Shown here: positions 26,992 to 35,703 of the stretch, in pieces
How positions within the stretch are numbered: the stretch's first letter is position 1
How the letters are laid out: every line of letters begins with the position of its first letter
Assembly: GCF_036227405.1 (NCBI RefSeq)
Contig: NZ_CP109473.1
Span: forward strand, 5,270,001-5,334,000
Origin: Streptomyces sp. NBC_01460
GTDB lineage: Bacteria; Actinomycetota; Actinomycetes; Streptomycetales; Streptomycetaceae
Length of the DNA stretch: 64,000 nucleotides
Direction of reading: 5' to 3'
The notes under the pieces: generated by a model
Database searches by the model: none
What the model was told of the DNA's origin: nothing
Seen by the model: the letters and a program-made list of their open reading frames with translations, nothing else
Translations under genes and position numbers: made by a program

Positions 26992-28464
26992 ATGCTGCTC
27001 GCCGCCGCCCCCACTCCCGAGGCGCCACCCCACACCGGTGGACTGCTCCTCCTGATCGGCGGAACGCCCGGTCTGCTGACCGTCGCCGCCCTCGGGATCG
27101 CACTGCTGCTCCTCCTGATCATCAAGGTCAGGCTGCAGCCGTTCGTCGCGCTGCTCGCCGTGTCCATAGCCGTCGGCCTGGGTGCCGGTCTCTCCGTCAC
27201 CGAACTCTTCGGCACGGTCCAGAAGTCCGCCGCGGTGTCCGTCATCGAATCCGGCATGGGCGGCATCCTCGGGCACGTCGCGATCATCATCGGCCTGGGC
27301 ACGATGCTCGGCGCGATCCTGGAGGTGTCCGGCGGCGCGGAGGTCCTGAGCGCCCGCCTGCTGAACCTCTTCGGTGAGAAGCGCGCCCCGCTCGCCATGG
27401 GACTCACGGGCCTCATCTTCGGCATCCCGGTCTTCTTCGACGTCGGCATCTTCGTCCTCGCGCCGATCGTCTACGCCGCCGCCAAGCGCTCCGGCAAGTC
27501 GATCATCCTGTACGCGATGCCGCTGCTGGCCGGCCTCTCCATGACCCACGCGTTCCTCCCGCCGCACCCCGGACCGGTCGCCGCCGCCGGCCTCTTCAAC
27601 GTCTCCCTCGGCTGGGTCATCCTGATGGGCGCCGTCGTCGGCATCCCGTCCGTCCTCGCCGCCTGGGTCTACGCCGCCTGGATCGGCAAGCGCGTCTTCG
27701 TCGACGTCCCGCAGGACATGGTCGAGGCCGCCGAGGAGTCCAAGGCCGCGGTCGTCGCCGAACAGCGCGCCTCCGGTGTCACCCCGCACGAGGAGCCCGT
27801 CTCCCTCGGCACCGTGCTGACGATCATCGGCACCCCGCTGATCCTCATCCTCGCCGCGACGTTCTCCTCCATCGCGCTGGACCCGTCGACCCTGCGCTCC
27901 GTCGTCGAGTTCTTCGGCAACCCGTTCGTCGCGCTCACCATCGCGCTGCTCCTCGCCTACTACCTGCTGGGCATCCGGCGCGGCTGGTCCCGCAAGTCCC
28001 TCGAGTCGGTCTCCACCGCCTCGCTGAAGCCCGTCGGCAACATCCTGCTCGTCGTCGGCGCCGGCGGCATCTTCGGAGCCGTGCTGAAGGGGAGCGGCAT
28101 CGCCGACGCGCTCGCCGACACGTTCCACGACGTCGGCCTGCCCATCATCCTGCTGGCCTGGCTGATCTCCGTCGTCCTGCGCGTCGCCCAGGGCTCCGCG
28201 ACGGTCGCGATCGTCACCACCGCGGGTATCGTCGTCCCGCTCGTCGAGGGCCAGGACATGTCGCAGGCCCACCTCGCGCTGATCATCATGGCGATCTCGG
28301 CGGGCTCCATCTTCGCCTCCCACGTCAACGACGGCGGGTTCTGGATGGTCTCGAAGTACTTCGGCATCTCCGAGCGCGACACCCTGAAGACCTGGACGGT
28401 CCTGGAGACTGTCCTCTCGGTCGCGGGCTTCGTCGTCGCGGCGGCGCTGAGCCTGGTGATCTAG
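26992..28464 (+). CDS. Gluconate:H+ symporter family permease (GntP family)
   Basis: A 490-residue integral membrane protein with about 12-14 hydrophobic segments. It has GntP-family signatures: PLLAGLSMTHAFLPPHPGPVAAA (about 177-199) and SAGSIFASHVNDGGFWMV (about 437-454). Family members import gluconate and related aldonates; in actinomycetes some neighbour D-serine genes (DsdX is a GntP relative that takes up D-serine). With the divergent D-serine-type deaminase, D-serine import is as plausible as gluconate import. ATG 26992 is the first in-frame start after the hairpin. Confidence 0.92.
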   Translation: MLLAAAPTPEAPPHTGGLLLLIGGTPGLLTVAALGIALLLLLIIKVRLQPFVALLAVSIAVGLGAGLSVTELFGTVQKSAAVSVIESGMGGILGHVAIIIGLGTMLGAILEVSGGAEVLSARLLNLFGEKRAPLAMGLTGLIFGIPVFFDVGIFVLAPIVYAAAKRSGKSIILYAMPLLAGLSMTHAFLPPHPGPVAAAGLFNVSLGWVILMGAVVGIPSVLAAWVYAAWIGKRVFVDVPQDMVEAAEESKAAVVAEQRASGVTPHEEPVSLGTVLTIIGTPLILILAATFSSIALDPSTLRSVVEFFGNPFVALTIALLLAYYLLGIRRGWSRKSLESVSTASLKPVGNILLVVGAGGIFGAVLKGSGIADALADTFHDVGLPIILLAWLISVVLRVAQGSATVAIVTTAGIVVPLVEGQDMSQAHLALIIMAISAGSIFASHVNDGGFWMVSKYFGISERDTLKTWTVLETVLSVAGFVVAAALSLVI

Positions 28465-28498
28465 CGTCTCTCGTCCGGCTCGTGCCGGGCCCGCCACC

Positions 28499-28537
28499 CA
28501 CCGCACGGCACTGCTCCGGGAGCAGTGCCGTGCGGTG
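28499..28537 (+). terminator. Strong terminator after GntP gene
   Basis: CACCGCACGGCACTGCT (28499-28515) pairs perfectly with AGCAGTGCCGTGCGGTG (28521-28537), a 17-bp stem with a 5-base loop. Confidence 0.88.
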
Positions 28538-28595
28538 CGTGCTGGGGTCATGCCGGGGCAGTGCCGTGCAGTGCCTGCTGGGGTCCATGCCGGAG
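28522..28595. repeat. Imperfect direct repeat of a terminator arm
   Basis: The segment beginning GCAGTGCCGTGCGGTGC (from 28522) recurs as GCAGTGCCGTGCAGTGCC (from 28559). Both are followed by TGCTGGGGTC-ATGCC. The unit is about 37 bp, with a few mismatches. Confidence 0.65.
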
Positions 28596-28614
28596 CCCCC
28601 GCGTCCGGGGCCGG

Positions 28615-30105
28615 CTAGCTGACCAGCCAGACGACCAGCGCGACGACCGACAGCACCACCAGCCAGGTCACGAAGGCGGACCCCCTCCCGGACCTGGTGG
28701 GCGCGGGAGCCCGGGGCGGAGCGGGGCGGGGCGCCGGCCGGTCCGTCCTGGGCGACAGCCCCGCGGAGGCCGAGGCGGCGGGCGTCCGTGAGGCGCGCTG
28801 CCGGGCCCTGGCCTCGGCGGCCCTCAGCCGGGCGGCCTCCTTCTCGGCCCGCTCCCGCTCCTCGTTCTCCACCCGTTCACGCCGCTGCCTCTCCGCCTCC
28901 TGCTGCGCCCTCTTCCGTTCCTTCTTCTGCTGCTTCTTCCGCTCCTCCTCGCGCCGCCGCTCGGGTGCGCGCAGGGCCTGTTCCTGCTGGGCCCGCTCGC
29001 GTGCGGCCCGTCCGGCTTGTTCGGCGCGTTCACGTTCGGCGCGATCGGCTTGTTCGGCGCGCTCCCGCTCGGCGCGCTCCGCCTGCTCCCGTTCCTCCGG
29101 GAGTACCAGGGTCGGCCCGGGCGGCGGGACCACCCCCGTGGGCTGATCGCCCGCGACTCCCACGGGGCCCGTGTCACCGACGCCGATGCCGGCCCCACGC
29201 GCCAGGTCGCGTCCGTGACGCTCGTACGCGCCGATCAGATCCGTCCAGCGGGGCGGCAGCCAGCGCCGGCCCCCCTGGGACACCGGGAGCCCGGCCAGCG
29301 ACTGCCGGAAGCGGGCCAGCATCTCGGCCGGGACGGGCCGTTCGGCGGGATCGGCCGCCAGGCAGGGGCGGATCAGGTTCGTCAGTTCCTTCGGCAGGCC
29401 GTCGAGGTCGAGCTGGCCCCGCTGGACCTGGGCGAGCAGACCGAGGGTGTCGCTGTCGGCCCGGTACGGAGGCCTGCCGAGCGCCAGGTGGAACAGGGTC
29501 GCCCCGAGCGAGTACACGTCCGACGCCTCGGTCGACGGCTCCCCGCGTGCCTGTTCCGGCGAGGTGAAGGCGATCGTCCCCAGGGTGAGGCTCGTGCGGG
29601 TGAGGTCGTTCGCGTGCGAGATGCCGAAGTCGATCACCCGGGGGCCGGGCAGCGGCAGCAGGATGTTCTGCGGCTTGAGATCCCGGTGGATGATGCCCTC
29701 GCCGTGGAGGGTGACCAGCGCCTCCGCCGTGCCCGCGGCGAGCCACTGCACGGCTGACGCGGGCAGCACACCGGCCGTGCGCACCAGCTCGGACAGCGAC
29801 GGCGCGGCGATGTAGTCGATCGCCATCCACGGCTTCTCCGCCCGCGGGGCGGCCTCGCGCACCCGTGCGGTGAACGTGCTGTCGACGCGCTGGGCGAGCC
29901 CCACCTCGCGGGTGAAGCGCCGCCGCTCGACGTCGCTGACGACACCCTCGGCGAGCAGCGTCTTCACAGCCACCAGCTGCCCGTCGGCGTCCCTGGCGAG
30001 ATAGATCCGCCCCATGCCGCCGGACGCCAGCCTCCCGAGCAGCTCGTACCTGCCGAGCGTCGCCGGATCCCCGCTCCCCAGCGGATCAACTTGCGCGCCT
30101 GTCAT
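28615..30105 (-). CDS. Membrane-anchored Ser/Thr protein kinase with coiled-coil tail
   Basis: A 496-residue Hanks-type kinase. The N-terminal kinase domain (about 18-285) has the ATP-binding Lys48 (VAVK), Glu67, the catalytic loop HRDLKPQN (140-147) and DFG (159-161). A long Glu/Arg/Lys/Gln-rich segment (about 335-445) is a predicted coiled coil built on RAERERAEQ-type repeats. A Pro-rich linker follows, and then a C-terminal membrane helix (about 475-495). So the kinase would face the cytoplasm with a C-terminal anchor and no sensor outside. I chose ATG 30105 with GGGGGAAG upstream. It is divergent from the Nramp-like gene. Confidence 0.93.
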   Translation of the reverse strand: MTGAQVDPLGSGDPATLGRYELLGRLASGGMGRIYLARDADGQLVAVKTLLAEGVVSDVERRRFTREVGLAQRVDSTFTARVREAAPRAEKPWMAIDYIAAPSLSELVRTAGVLPASAVQWLAAGTAEALVTLHGEGIIHRDLKPQNILLPLPGPRVIDFGISHANDLTRTSLTLGTIAFTSPEQARGEPSTEASDVYSLGATLFHLALGRPPYRADSDTLGLLAQVQRGQLDLDGLPKELTNLIRPCLAADPAERPVPAEMLARFRQSLAGLPVSQGGRRWLPPRWTDLIGAYERHGRDLARGAGIGVGDTGPVGVAGDQPTGVVPPPGPTLVLPEEREQAERAERERAEQADRAERERAEQAGRAARERAQQEQALRAPERRREEERKKQQKKERKRAQQEAERQRRERVENEERERAEKEAARLRAAEARARQRASRTPAASASAGLSPRTDRPAPRPAPPRAPAPTRSGRGSAFVTWLVVLSVVALVVWLVS

Positions 30106-30262
30106 GCCACTTCCCCCGTCCAGCGCCCTACCGTCGAGCGCGCCAAGCGTCCCACGGGTCGTGGGGGAGTGCACCACTGTCTCCTGTCACGGAACATCCA
30201 CAGCTGTCGGCGCCACGCGGGGGCATGACGGGGGTACGACGCGCCCTCTTGTGTGAAGGGGC

Positions 30263-31588
30263 ATGATGCGCTTCGTTGATCGAATGGCGGAGACAAGCGA
30301 GACCATGCAAACGGGGGAGCCCGGCTCCCCGCCGCGTAAATCCAGCTGGCGCTACATCGGACCCGGCATCGTCGTCGCGGCGACCGGGGTCGGAGCCGGA
30401 GACCTGGTCGCGACGCTCATCGCGGGAAGCAAATTCGGCTACACCCTCATGTGGGCGGCCGTCATCGGCTGCCTCGTCAAGATCTCCCTCGCGGAGGCGG
30501 TCGGCCGCTGGCACCTCGCGACGGGCCGCACCCTCTTCGACGGCTGGCGCACCCTCGGCGGGTGGACCACCGGCTACTTCGCGGTGTACGTCGTGATCTG
30601 GGGCTTCGTGTACGGCGCGACGGCCATGTCCTCCAGCGCCCTGCCCATCGTGGCGCTCTTCCCGGACGGACCGGGGCTGAAGACCTGGGCGATCATCACC
30701 GGGCTGATCGGCCTGGTCTTCGTCTGGTTCAACCAGTACGCCGTCTTCGAGAAGGTCATGACGGTCCTGATCGGCATCATGTTCGTCGTCGTGGTCTACG
30801 TCGCGATCCGGGTGGTGCCGGACGTCGGCGCCTCCTTCGCCGGGCTGCTCCCCGTGCTGCCCGACGGCTCGCTGATCTACACGCTCGGTCTGATCGGCGG
30901 GGTCGGCGGCACCATCACCATGGCGGCGTACGGGTACTGGGTCAACGCCAAGGGGTGGTCGGACACCTCCTGGATGAAGGTGATGCGGCTCGACAACCGG
31001 GCCGCCTACCTCACCACCGGTGTCTTCGTCGTCGCCATGCTGATCGTCGGCGCCGAACTGCTGCACTCCTCGCAGATCGCCCTGACGAAGGGGGACCGGG
31101 GGCTGATCGACCTCGGGCAGATCCTGGAGGACCGCTTCGGTGCGGGCACCGCGAAGCTGTTCCTGGTCGGCTTCTTCGCGACGTCGTTCTCGTCCCTCAT
31201 CGGTGTGTGGCACGGCGTGAGCCTGATGTTCGCCGACTTCGTGGAACGGATCCGCGCCGGCCGCGTCGGGGCGGGCGTGGAGAAGGCGAGCAGCGAGACG
31301 GTCGGCCGCCAGGAGCGGTCCGTGCCCTTCCGCGCGTATCTGCTCTGGCTGACCTTCCCGCCCATGACCCTGCTCTGGCTGGACGAGCCGTTCGGACTGG
31401 TCATCGGCTACGGGGTGCTCGGCGCGTTCTTCATGCCCTTCCTGGCCCTGACCCTGCTCTGGCTGCTCAACTCGGAGCGAACCCCCAGGGAATGGCGCAA
31501 CGGATGGCTCAGCAACGGGATGCTGGGCGCGGCGGGGCTTCTGTTCGTCGTGCTGTGCGTCCAGCAGGTGCGCGAGCTGCCCTGGTGA
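30263..31588 (+). CDS. Nramp-like divalent metal transporter (non-canonical)
   Basis: A 441-residue membrane protein with about 11 helices and the Nramp fold. The first helix begins YIGPGIVVAATGVGAGDLVAT, where canonical Nramp proteins have a DPGN motif; here it is GAGD. This places it with the Nramp-related group that lacks the standard transition-metal site and may carry another ion such as Mg2+. Helix 6 (LIGGVGGTITMAAYGYWV) likewise lacks the usual Met of the MPH motif. The start is ambiguous: ATG 30263, 30266, 30284 and 30305 are all in frame. Confidence 0.87.
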   Translation: MMRFVDRMAETSETMQTGEPGSPPRKSSWRYIGPGIVVAATGVGAGDLVATLIAGSKFGYTLMWAAVIGCLVKISLAEAVGRWHLATGRTLFDGWRTLGGWTTGYFAVYVVIWGFVYGATAMSSSALPIVALFPDGPGLKTWAIITGLIGLVFVWFNQYAVFEKVMTVLIGIMFVVVVYVAIRVVPDVGASFAGLLPVLPDGSLIYTLGLIGGVGGTITMAAYGYWVNAKGWSDTSWMKVMRLDNRAAYLTTGVFVVAMLIVGAELLHSSQIALTKGDRGLIDLGQILEDRFGAGTAKLFLVGFFATSFSSLIGVWHGVSLMFADFVERIRAGRVGAGVEKASSETVGRQERSVPFRAYLLWLTFPPMTLLWLDEPFGLVIGYGVLGAFFMPFLALTLLWLLNSERTPREWRNGWLSNGMLGAAGLLFVVLCVQQVRELPW

Positions 31589-31613
31589 CGTCGGCGTGGA
31601 CGGTGGTACGACG

Positions 31614-31647
31614 CAGCAGCGCCGCCGGGGGAGCGGCGGCGCTGCTG
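31614..31647. terminator. Terminator hairpin after Nramp-like gene
   Basis: CAGCAGCGCCGCCG (31614-31627) pairs perfectly with CGGCGGCGCTGCTG (31634-31647) around a 6-base loop. It lies between convergent genes. Confidence 0.82.
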
Positions 31648-31684
31648 GACCTCGGTCCGAGGGGGTCGCGGTAGCGATGGCCAC

Positions 31685-31769
31685 CGCAGCCCGTGGTCGG
31701 ACGGTACCGCTGTCTGTGGCAGCCCGTGGACGGACGGCCGGTATCGCCGGCTACGGCAGCCCGTGGACG
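31685..31769. repeat. Three copies of the chitinase C-terminal coding tail
   Basis: (C/G)GCAGCCCGTGG(A/T)CG occurs at about 31685, 31718 and 31754. The last copy codes for the C-terminus of the chitinase and lies next to its stop. The other two are outside the gene in the intergenic region. Confidence 0.7.
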
Positions 31770-33481
31770 TGCGGGCCGACCGCGTTGGACCAGGCGTTGC
31801 CCGCCGTGGCGTCCCAGTTCGTGGACCAGGTCATCGCGCCGCGCAGGTCCGGGTAGGTCCTGGAGGGCTTGAAGGATCCACAGCCCGTGCCCTTGGCCAG
31901 GCAGTCCAGGGCCGCGTTCACGACGGACGGGGCGACGTAGCCGCTGCCGGCGCCACGGGTGGAGGCGGGTACACCGAGACCGACCTGGGACGGGGCGAGG
32001 CCGCCCTCCAGCTGGATGCAGGCGAGCGCGGTGAGGAAGTCCACCGAGCCCTGGGAGTAGACCTTGCCGTCGCAGCCGAGCATCGAACCGCTGTTGTAGT
32101 ACTGCATGTTGACGACGGTCAGGATGTCCTTGATGTTGAGCGCCGTCTTGAAGTACTCACCGGAGGTCGACTGCATGTCGATGGTCTGCGGTGCCATCGT
32201 GATGACGAGGCCGGAGCCCGCCTTCGACGACAGGGAGCGCAGCGCCTTCGTCATGTAGGTGGCGTTGAGGCCGTTCTCCAGGTCGATGTCGACGCCGTTG
32301 AAGCCGTACTCCTGGATGAGGGCGTACACCGAGTCGGCGAAGGCGTTCGCGGACGCGTCGCTGTTGACCGCGACGGAGCCCTTCTCGCCGCCGACCGAGA
32401 TGATGACGTTCTTCCCGGCGGCCTGCTTGGCCTTGATGTCGGCCTTGAACTGGGCGACGGTGTAGCCGTTGAGGCCGGCCGAGTCGAGGTTGAAGGTGAC
32501 GGCGCCCGGAGTGGCCGTGGCGTCCCCGAAGGAGACGGCGATGATGTCGTAGTTCGCGGGGACGTCGCTGAGCTTCTGGACGGTGGCGCCGTTGTTGAAG
32601 TTCTGCCAGTAGCCGGTGACCGCGTGCTTGGGCACCGAGGTCGAGGGGCCGCCCGGGTCGGTGGTCTTCGCCGTACGGCCCGTCACCGCGGCGGACTTGG
32701 CCGACTCGCCGGCCGCGTTGGTGGCGCTGACGGAGAACTGGTACGCGGTGTCCGCCGCCAGCCCGGTCACGGTCGCCGAGGTGCCGCTGGCGGTGGTGGC
32801 CTTCGTACCGTTGCGGTAGACGGTGTACCCGGTCGCGCCGGAGACGGCGCTCCAGTTCAGGGCGATGGAGGAGCTGGTCGTCGTGCCCACGCTCAGCCCG
32901 GCGGGGGTCCCGGGGACGGCGGGCTCCGGGTCGGTGCCGCCACCGCCGTCGGGCCCGGTCACCTGGACGTCGTCCGCGTAGTAGGCGGCCTGGCCGTACC
33001 AGCCGTGGGTGTAGACGGTCACCGAGGTGGTGGAGGGGCCGGTGGTGAAGGTGGTCCTCAGCTGGGTCCAGCTGGTGGAGCCGGGCGACCAGGTGGAGAC
33101 GTCCGTCGTGCCGGTGCCGCTCGCGCCGATGTAGGCGTAACCGCCCTGCGTCCAGGAGCTCAGCGTGTAGGTGGAGCCGGGCTTCACGGCCACGGTCTGC
33201 GTGCACTTGGCGTTGTCCTGCCCGGCCGGGGTGGCCTTGAGCGCGGAGGTGCCGCCGTGCACGGGGGAGGAGACGGTGGCGCCGCTGCCCCCGGAACAGG
33301 TCCAGTTGGCGAGCCCGGACTCGAATCCTGCGTTCTTGGCGACGTTGACGTCGGCCGCCTGGGCGGTTCCGACGAGACCGGTGACGGCGAGCGCCCCGGC
33401 CGAGACCACGGCGACGGCCCCGCCGAGGAGCGGCCGGACCGGGCGTCTTCTGTGCCTGCTGCTGCCTGCGGAGCGTTCCAC
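31751..33481 (-). CDS. Secreted GH18 chitinase with CBM and Fn3 domains
   Basis: A 576-residue exported chitinase. A long signal peptide (about 1-42, ending TAQAAD) precedes a beta-sandwich carbohydrate-binding module (about 43-180). An Fn3 domain follows (about 188-275), then a GH18 catalytic domain (about 290-576) with the DxxDxDxE-type motif FNGVDIDLENG, whose Glu is the acid/base. It hydrolyses chitin outside the cell. GTG 33481 follows GGAGG by 7 bp. A DasR-type operator lies between its predicted -35 and -10 boxes, so induction by amino-sugars is expected. The domain order matches well-known Streptomyces family 18 chitinases. Confidence 0.95.
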   Translation of the reverse strand: MERSAGSSRHRRRPVRPLLGGAVAVVSAGALAVTGLVGTAQAADVNVAKNAGFESGLANWTCSGGSGATVSSPVHGGTSALKATPAGQDNAKCTQTVAVKPGSTYTLSSWTQGGYAYIGASGTGTTDVSTWSPGSTSWTQLRTTFTTGPSTTSVTVYTHGWYGQAAYYADDVQVTGPDGGGGTDPEPAVPGTPAGLSVGTTTSSSIALNWSAVSGATGYTVYRNGTKATTASGTSATVTGLAADTAYQFSVSATNAAGESAKSAAVTGRTAKTTDPGGPSTSVPKHAVTGYWQNFNNGATVQKLSDVPANYDIIAVSFGDATATPGAVTFNLDSAGLNGYTVAQFKADIKAKQAAGKNVIISVGGEKGSVAVNSDASANAFADSVYALIQEYGFNGVDIDLENGLNATYMTKALRSLSSKAGSGLVITMAPQTIDMQSTSGEYFKTALNIKDILTVVNMQYYNSGSMLGCDGKVYSQGSVDFLTALACIQLEGGLAPSQVGLGVPASTRGAGSGYVAPSVVNAALDCLAKGTGCGSFKPSRTYPDLRGAMTWSTNWDATAGNAWSNAVGPHVHGLP

Positions 33482-33540
33482 TTGCTGCCTCCGGTGGGGG
33501 AGTTGGGGTGCTGGCGGGAACGGTGGCCACCGTTGGCCGA

Positions 33541-33570
33541 TAAACTGGTCCAGACCAATCAAGTTGTCAA
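33541..33570 (-). promoter_or_regulatory. Chitinase promoter with embedded DasR-type operator (dre)
   Basis: On the minus strand TTGACA (33570-33565) and AGTTTA (33546-33541) are 18 bp apart. Between and overlapping them lies ATTGGTCTGGACCAGT (33559-33544), a near-perfect dyad matching the known DasR responsive element ACTGGTCTAGACCAGT in 14 of 16 positions. DasR is the GntR-family GlcNAc-utilisation regulator of Streptomyces; occupancy here would block RNA polymerase. Confidence 0.85.
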
Positions 33571-34022
33571 GACCTCTGGTGGTCCGGATGTGGACAGCGG
33601 GGCAGGTCGACGGACGGGTGGGGGCGGTACACCCCCCGTTCGGGTGACGCCTGCCGGGCTCGGCTCGTGCACTCGCGAGGGTGACTCGGCCGAGCCGTCC
33701 GGATGGTGACGGAGTGGATATCCCGGAGGGCTGCGGAAAGCGGCCGGTATCCGTTCTGACGTGGGCGGATGAATTCCCACGCATTTCAAACCCGGGCGGC
33801 GGAGTAACTCTGTGCAGTGGTACAGGAGTTAACCAATCTGCTTTTCGTCCGATTTCGTACGGAGGCGTTGCGAACGTCTGTGCCGCACGTCTTCGTACTG
33901 GGTTCCGATATCTGTTCTCTGCCTCGTATGACGTGGCTAAAGTGCTGGGGAAGAAGCACGGAGCAGGAGCGATTGCGGCCGGAGTCATCCATGACGACGG
34001 CCGGAGCCGAACGGGGAAGAGC
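33571..34022. other. Intergenic region upstream of the Tad locus
   Basis: About 450 bp without a credible gene; the frames open here show non-coding composition. The segment 33800-33960 is clearly lower in GC than its surroundings and should hold the promoter of the first Tad operon. An imperfect dyad, TAACTCTGT (33805-33813) against ACAGGAGTTA (33822-33831), is the most conspicuous element. The GGGCCC-type operator found at the other pilus promoters is absent here. Confidence 0.6.
33805..33831. promoter_or_regulatory. Inverted repeat upstream of first Tad operon
   Basis: TAACTC-TGT and ACA-GGAGTTA pair over 9 positions (one bulged base) around an 8-base loop, in the AT-richer part of the intergenic region. 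It may be an operator. It lies about 190 bp before the first gene. Confidence 0.35.
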
Positions 34023-34907
34023 GTGCCGACCGCAATAGCAGTGACCAGCGCTGATCTCGTGCTGCCGCCGACCGATCAGCAGACACCCACGGCAGCCCTG
34101 CTGCAGGCACCCGGAGCCCAGCCCCTCGACCTCGCGATCGGGGACATGAACCTGCTCCTGGAGCAGCACGGCTATGTGGTCGCGGTCTACCCGACGAGCA
34201 TCAGCCCCGCCCACGAACGCCGACTCCACGCCATCCGCTCGGTCCTGGAGAGCGACCGCATCGCCCTGCTCAAGGTGGACCTGCCGCCACTGGGCGTGGC
34301 CGTGCTGGTGCGCCAGCTGCGCCAGCTGTCCGTCTGCGACTTCAGCCCCGGAGTGGTGGCCTCGGCGGTCCGGCTCCTCGCCCACTACATCCACGCCGGG
34401 GCCCTGCTGAACTCCGTGGCCCGGCTGGACCGGGTCCCCGTCAGCCTCAAGACGCACGCCAAGTCCTGGGTGCCCGGATCGCAGTTCGCCGTGGTCGCCG
34501 GGCCCAGCCCTCAGCTGATCCGGATCGGGCCGTCCGTCGAACCCCCGGCCGGACCACCGTTCGCCACCCAGCTGATGATCGCCAAGGGGCAGCTCACCTC
34601 CGAGTGGGTCCAGCAGACCCTCGCCCCCGCCTGGAACGTACAGGCCGTCCAGGAGTGCCCGCTGCCCACCGGATCGCCGCGCTGGTGGGGCACGGGGAAA
34701 CTGATCGAATTCGCGTCCTTCCTCCCGGACATCTCCGTGATCTACCAGCTCGTTTCCTCGGTGAGGCGGGAAATCTGCCCCTGGTGCGGAATGGAGCTCA
34801 TCGGCGACCGCTGCGGCTTCTGTTCCTCCCCGCTGGCACCGTCGGAGAACCGAATGCACTCCCCGGGTGTCCTGAACCATGGAGCGCCCGGGCCACCGAG
34901 CTCCTAG
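34023..34907 (+). CDS. Hypothetical protein with C-terminal zinc ribbon, first gene of Tad locus
   Basis: A 294-residue protein I do not recognise. Most of it is a soluble mixed alpha/beta region. The C-terminus carries CPWCGMELIGDRCGFC (about 262-277), a C-x2-C-x7-C-x2-C zinc ribbon. There is no signal peptide. The start is GTG 34023 after GGGGAAG; the frame stays open upstream through non-coding sequence. It lies 84 bp before cpaB on the same strand, so it is probably the first gene of the pilus operon. A structural or regulatory role in pilus assembly is inferred from position only. Confidence 0.75.
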   Translation: MPTAIAVTSADLVLPPTDQQTPTAALLQAPGAQPLDLAIGDMNLLLEQHGYVVAVYPTSISPAHERRLHAIRSVLESDRIALLKVDLPPLGVAVLVRQLRQLSVCDFSPGVVASAVRLLAHYIHAGALLNSVARLDRVPVSLKTHAKSWVPGSQFAVVAGPSPQLIRIGPSVEPPAGPPFATQLMIAKGQLTSEWVQQTLAPAWNVQAVQECPLPTGSPRWWGTGKLIEFASFLPDISVIYQLVSSVRREICPWCGMELIGDRCGFCSSPLAPSENRMHSPGVLNHGAPGPPSS

Positions 34908-34991
34908 CGTCCCCACGGCTCTCCGCAGACACCGCGCATCCCTCTCTGTCCGCTGCTCCACGCATCCGATTCGAACGAGGTTGTCCGGCTC

Positions 34992-35696
34992 ATGAACTCC
35001 CGCCAGCGCCGCGGCGTGATACTCCTGCTCCTGTCGGTCCTCTGCGCCTTCGGCGCCTTCGCCGGGGTGCTCTCGGTGATCAGCGACGTCAACTCGAAGG
35101 TCGGACCCGAGGTCGACGCCTACCGGCTCAAGTCCAACGTGGCGCCCTACACGGACCTGTCCGCCGACAAGTTCGAGAAGGTCTCCATGCCCAAACGCTG
35201 GCTGTCGGACAACGCCGTCACGGACATCGGTGAGATCGACGGCAAGATCGCCGTGACGCAACTGCGGAAGGGCTCCCTGATGCAGTCCGACATGATGGTG
35301 AAGAGTCCGGAACTGCGTCCGGGCGAGCAGGAGATCGCCATCATGATCGACGCGGCGACCGGGGTGGCGGGCAAGATCCACCCGGACGACAAGGTCAACA
35401 TCTACGCCACCTTCGCGGGTGAACGGGACGGCGACGTGTCCCAGTCCAAGGTCATCGTCTCCAACGCGAAGGTGCTGGACGTCGGCGAGCTGACCGCGCT
35501 CGACCCGAACGGGGACGACAGGAACCAGGCGTCCGAGGTCGTACCGATCACCTTCGCCCTCAACACCCTCGACACCCAGCGCGTCGCGTACGCGGAGTCC
35601 TTCGCCGAACACGTACGCCTCGCACTGATCGCGCCCGGCAGCGACGGCACGATCCGCCCGGGCGACCGCACTTACACGCTCGACAAGGACAAGTGA
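34992..35696 (+). CDS. cpaB: Flp pilus assembly protein CpaB/RcpC (SAF domain)
   Basis: A 234-residue protein with one N-terminal membrane helix (about 9-31), a SAF domain (about 45-110, with APYTDLSADKFEKVSMP and LRKGSLMQSDM), and a C-terminal beta-rich domain (SIVS-type, containing DKVNIYATF and EVVPITFALNT). In Gram-negatives CpaB/RcpC is a periplasmic partner of the Tad secretin. In actinobacteria, which lack a secretin, it presumably acts in the cell wall zone. It is followed by tadZ after 7 bp. Confidence 0.9.
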   Translation: MNSRQRRGVILLLLSVLCAFGAFAGVLSVISDVNSKVGPEVDAYRLKSNVAPYTDLSADKFEKVSMPKRWLSDNAVTDIGEIDGKIAVTQLRKGSLMQSDMMVKSPELRPGEQEIAIMIDAATGVAGKIHPDDKVNIYATFAGERDGDVSQSKVIVSNAKVLDVGELTALDPNGDDRNQASEVVPITFALNTLDTQRVAYAESFAEHVRLALIAPGSDGTIRPGDRTYTLDKDK

Positions 35697-35703
35697 GGAT
35701 CGG

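Noticed and set aside
33681..34022. N-terminal extension of the zinc-ribbon protein to 33681, and a 73-codon frame at 33817
   Set aside because: The sequence has low GC and no coding-like third-position bias, and the GTG at 34023 has a ribosome site. The region is better read as promoter DNA.
34865..34910. TAGCGT hexamer upstream of cpaB as a ninth regulon promoter
   Set aside because: The TAG is the stop codon of the preceding gene, and no GGGYCC-N2-GGRCCC palindrome lies 22 bp upstream.
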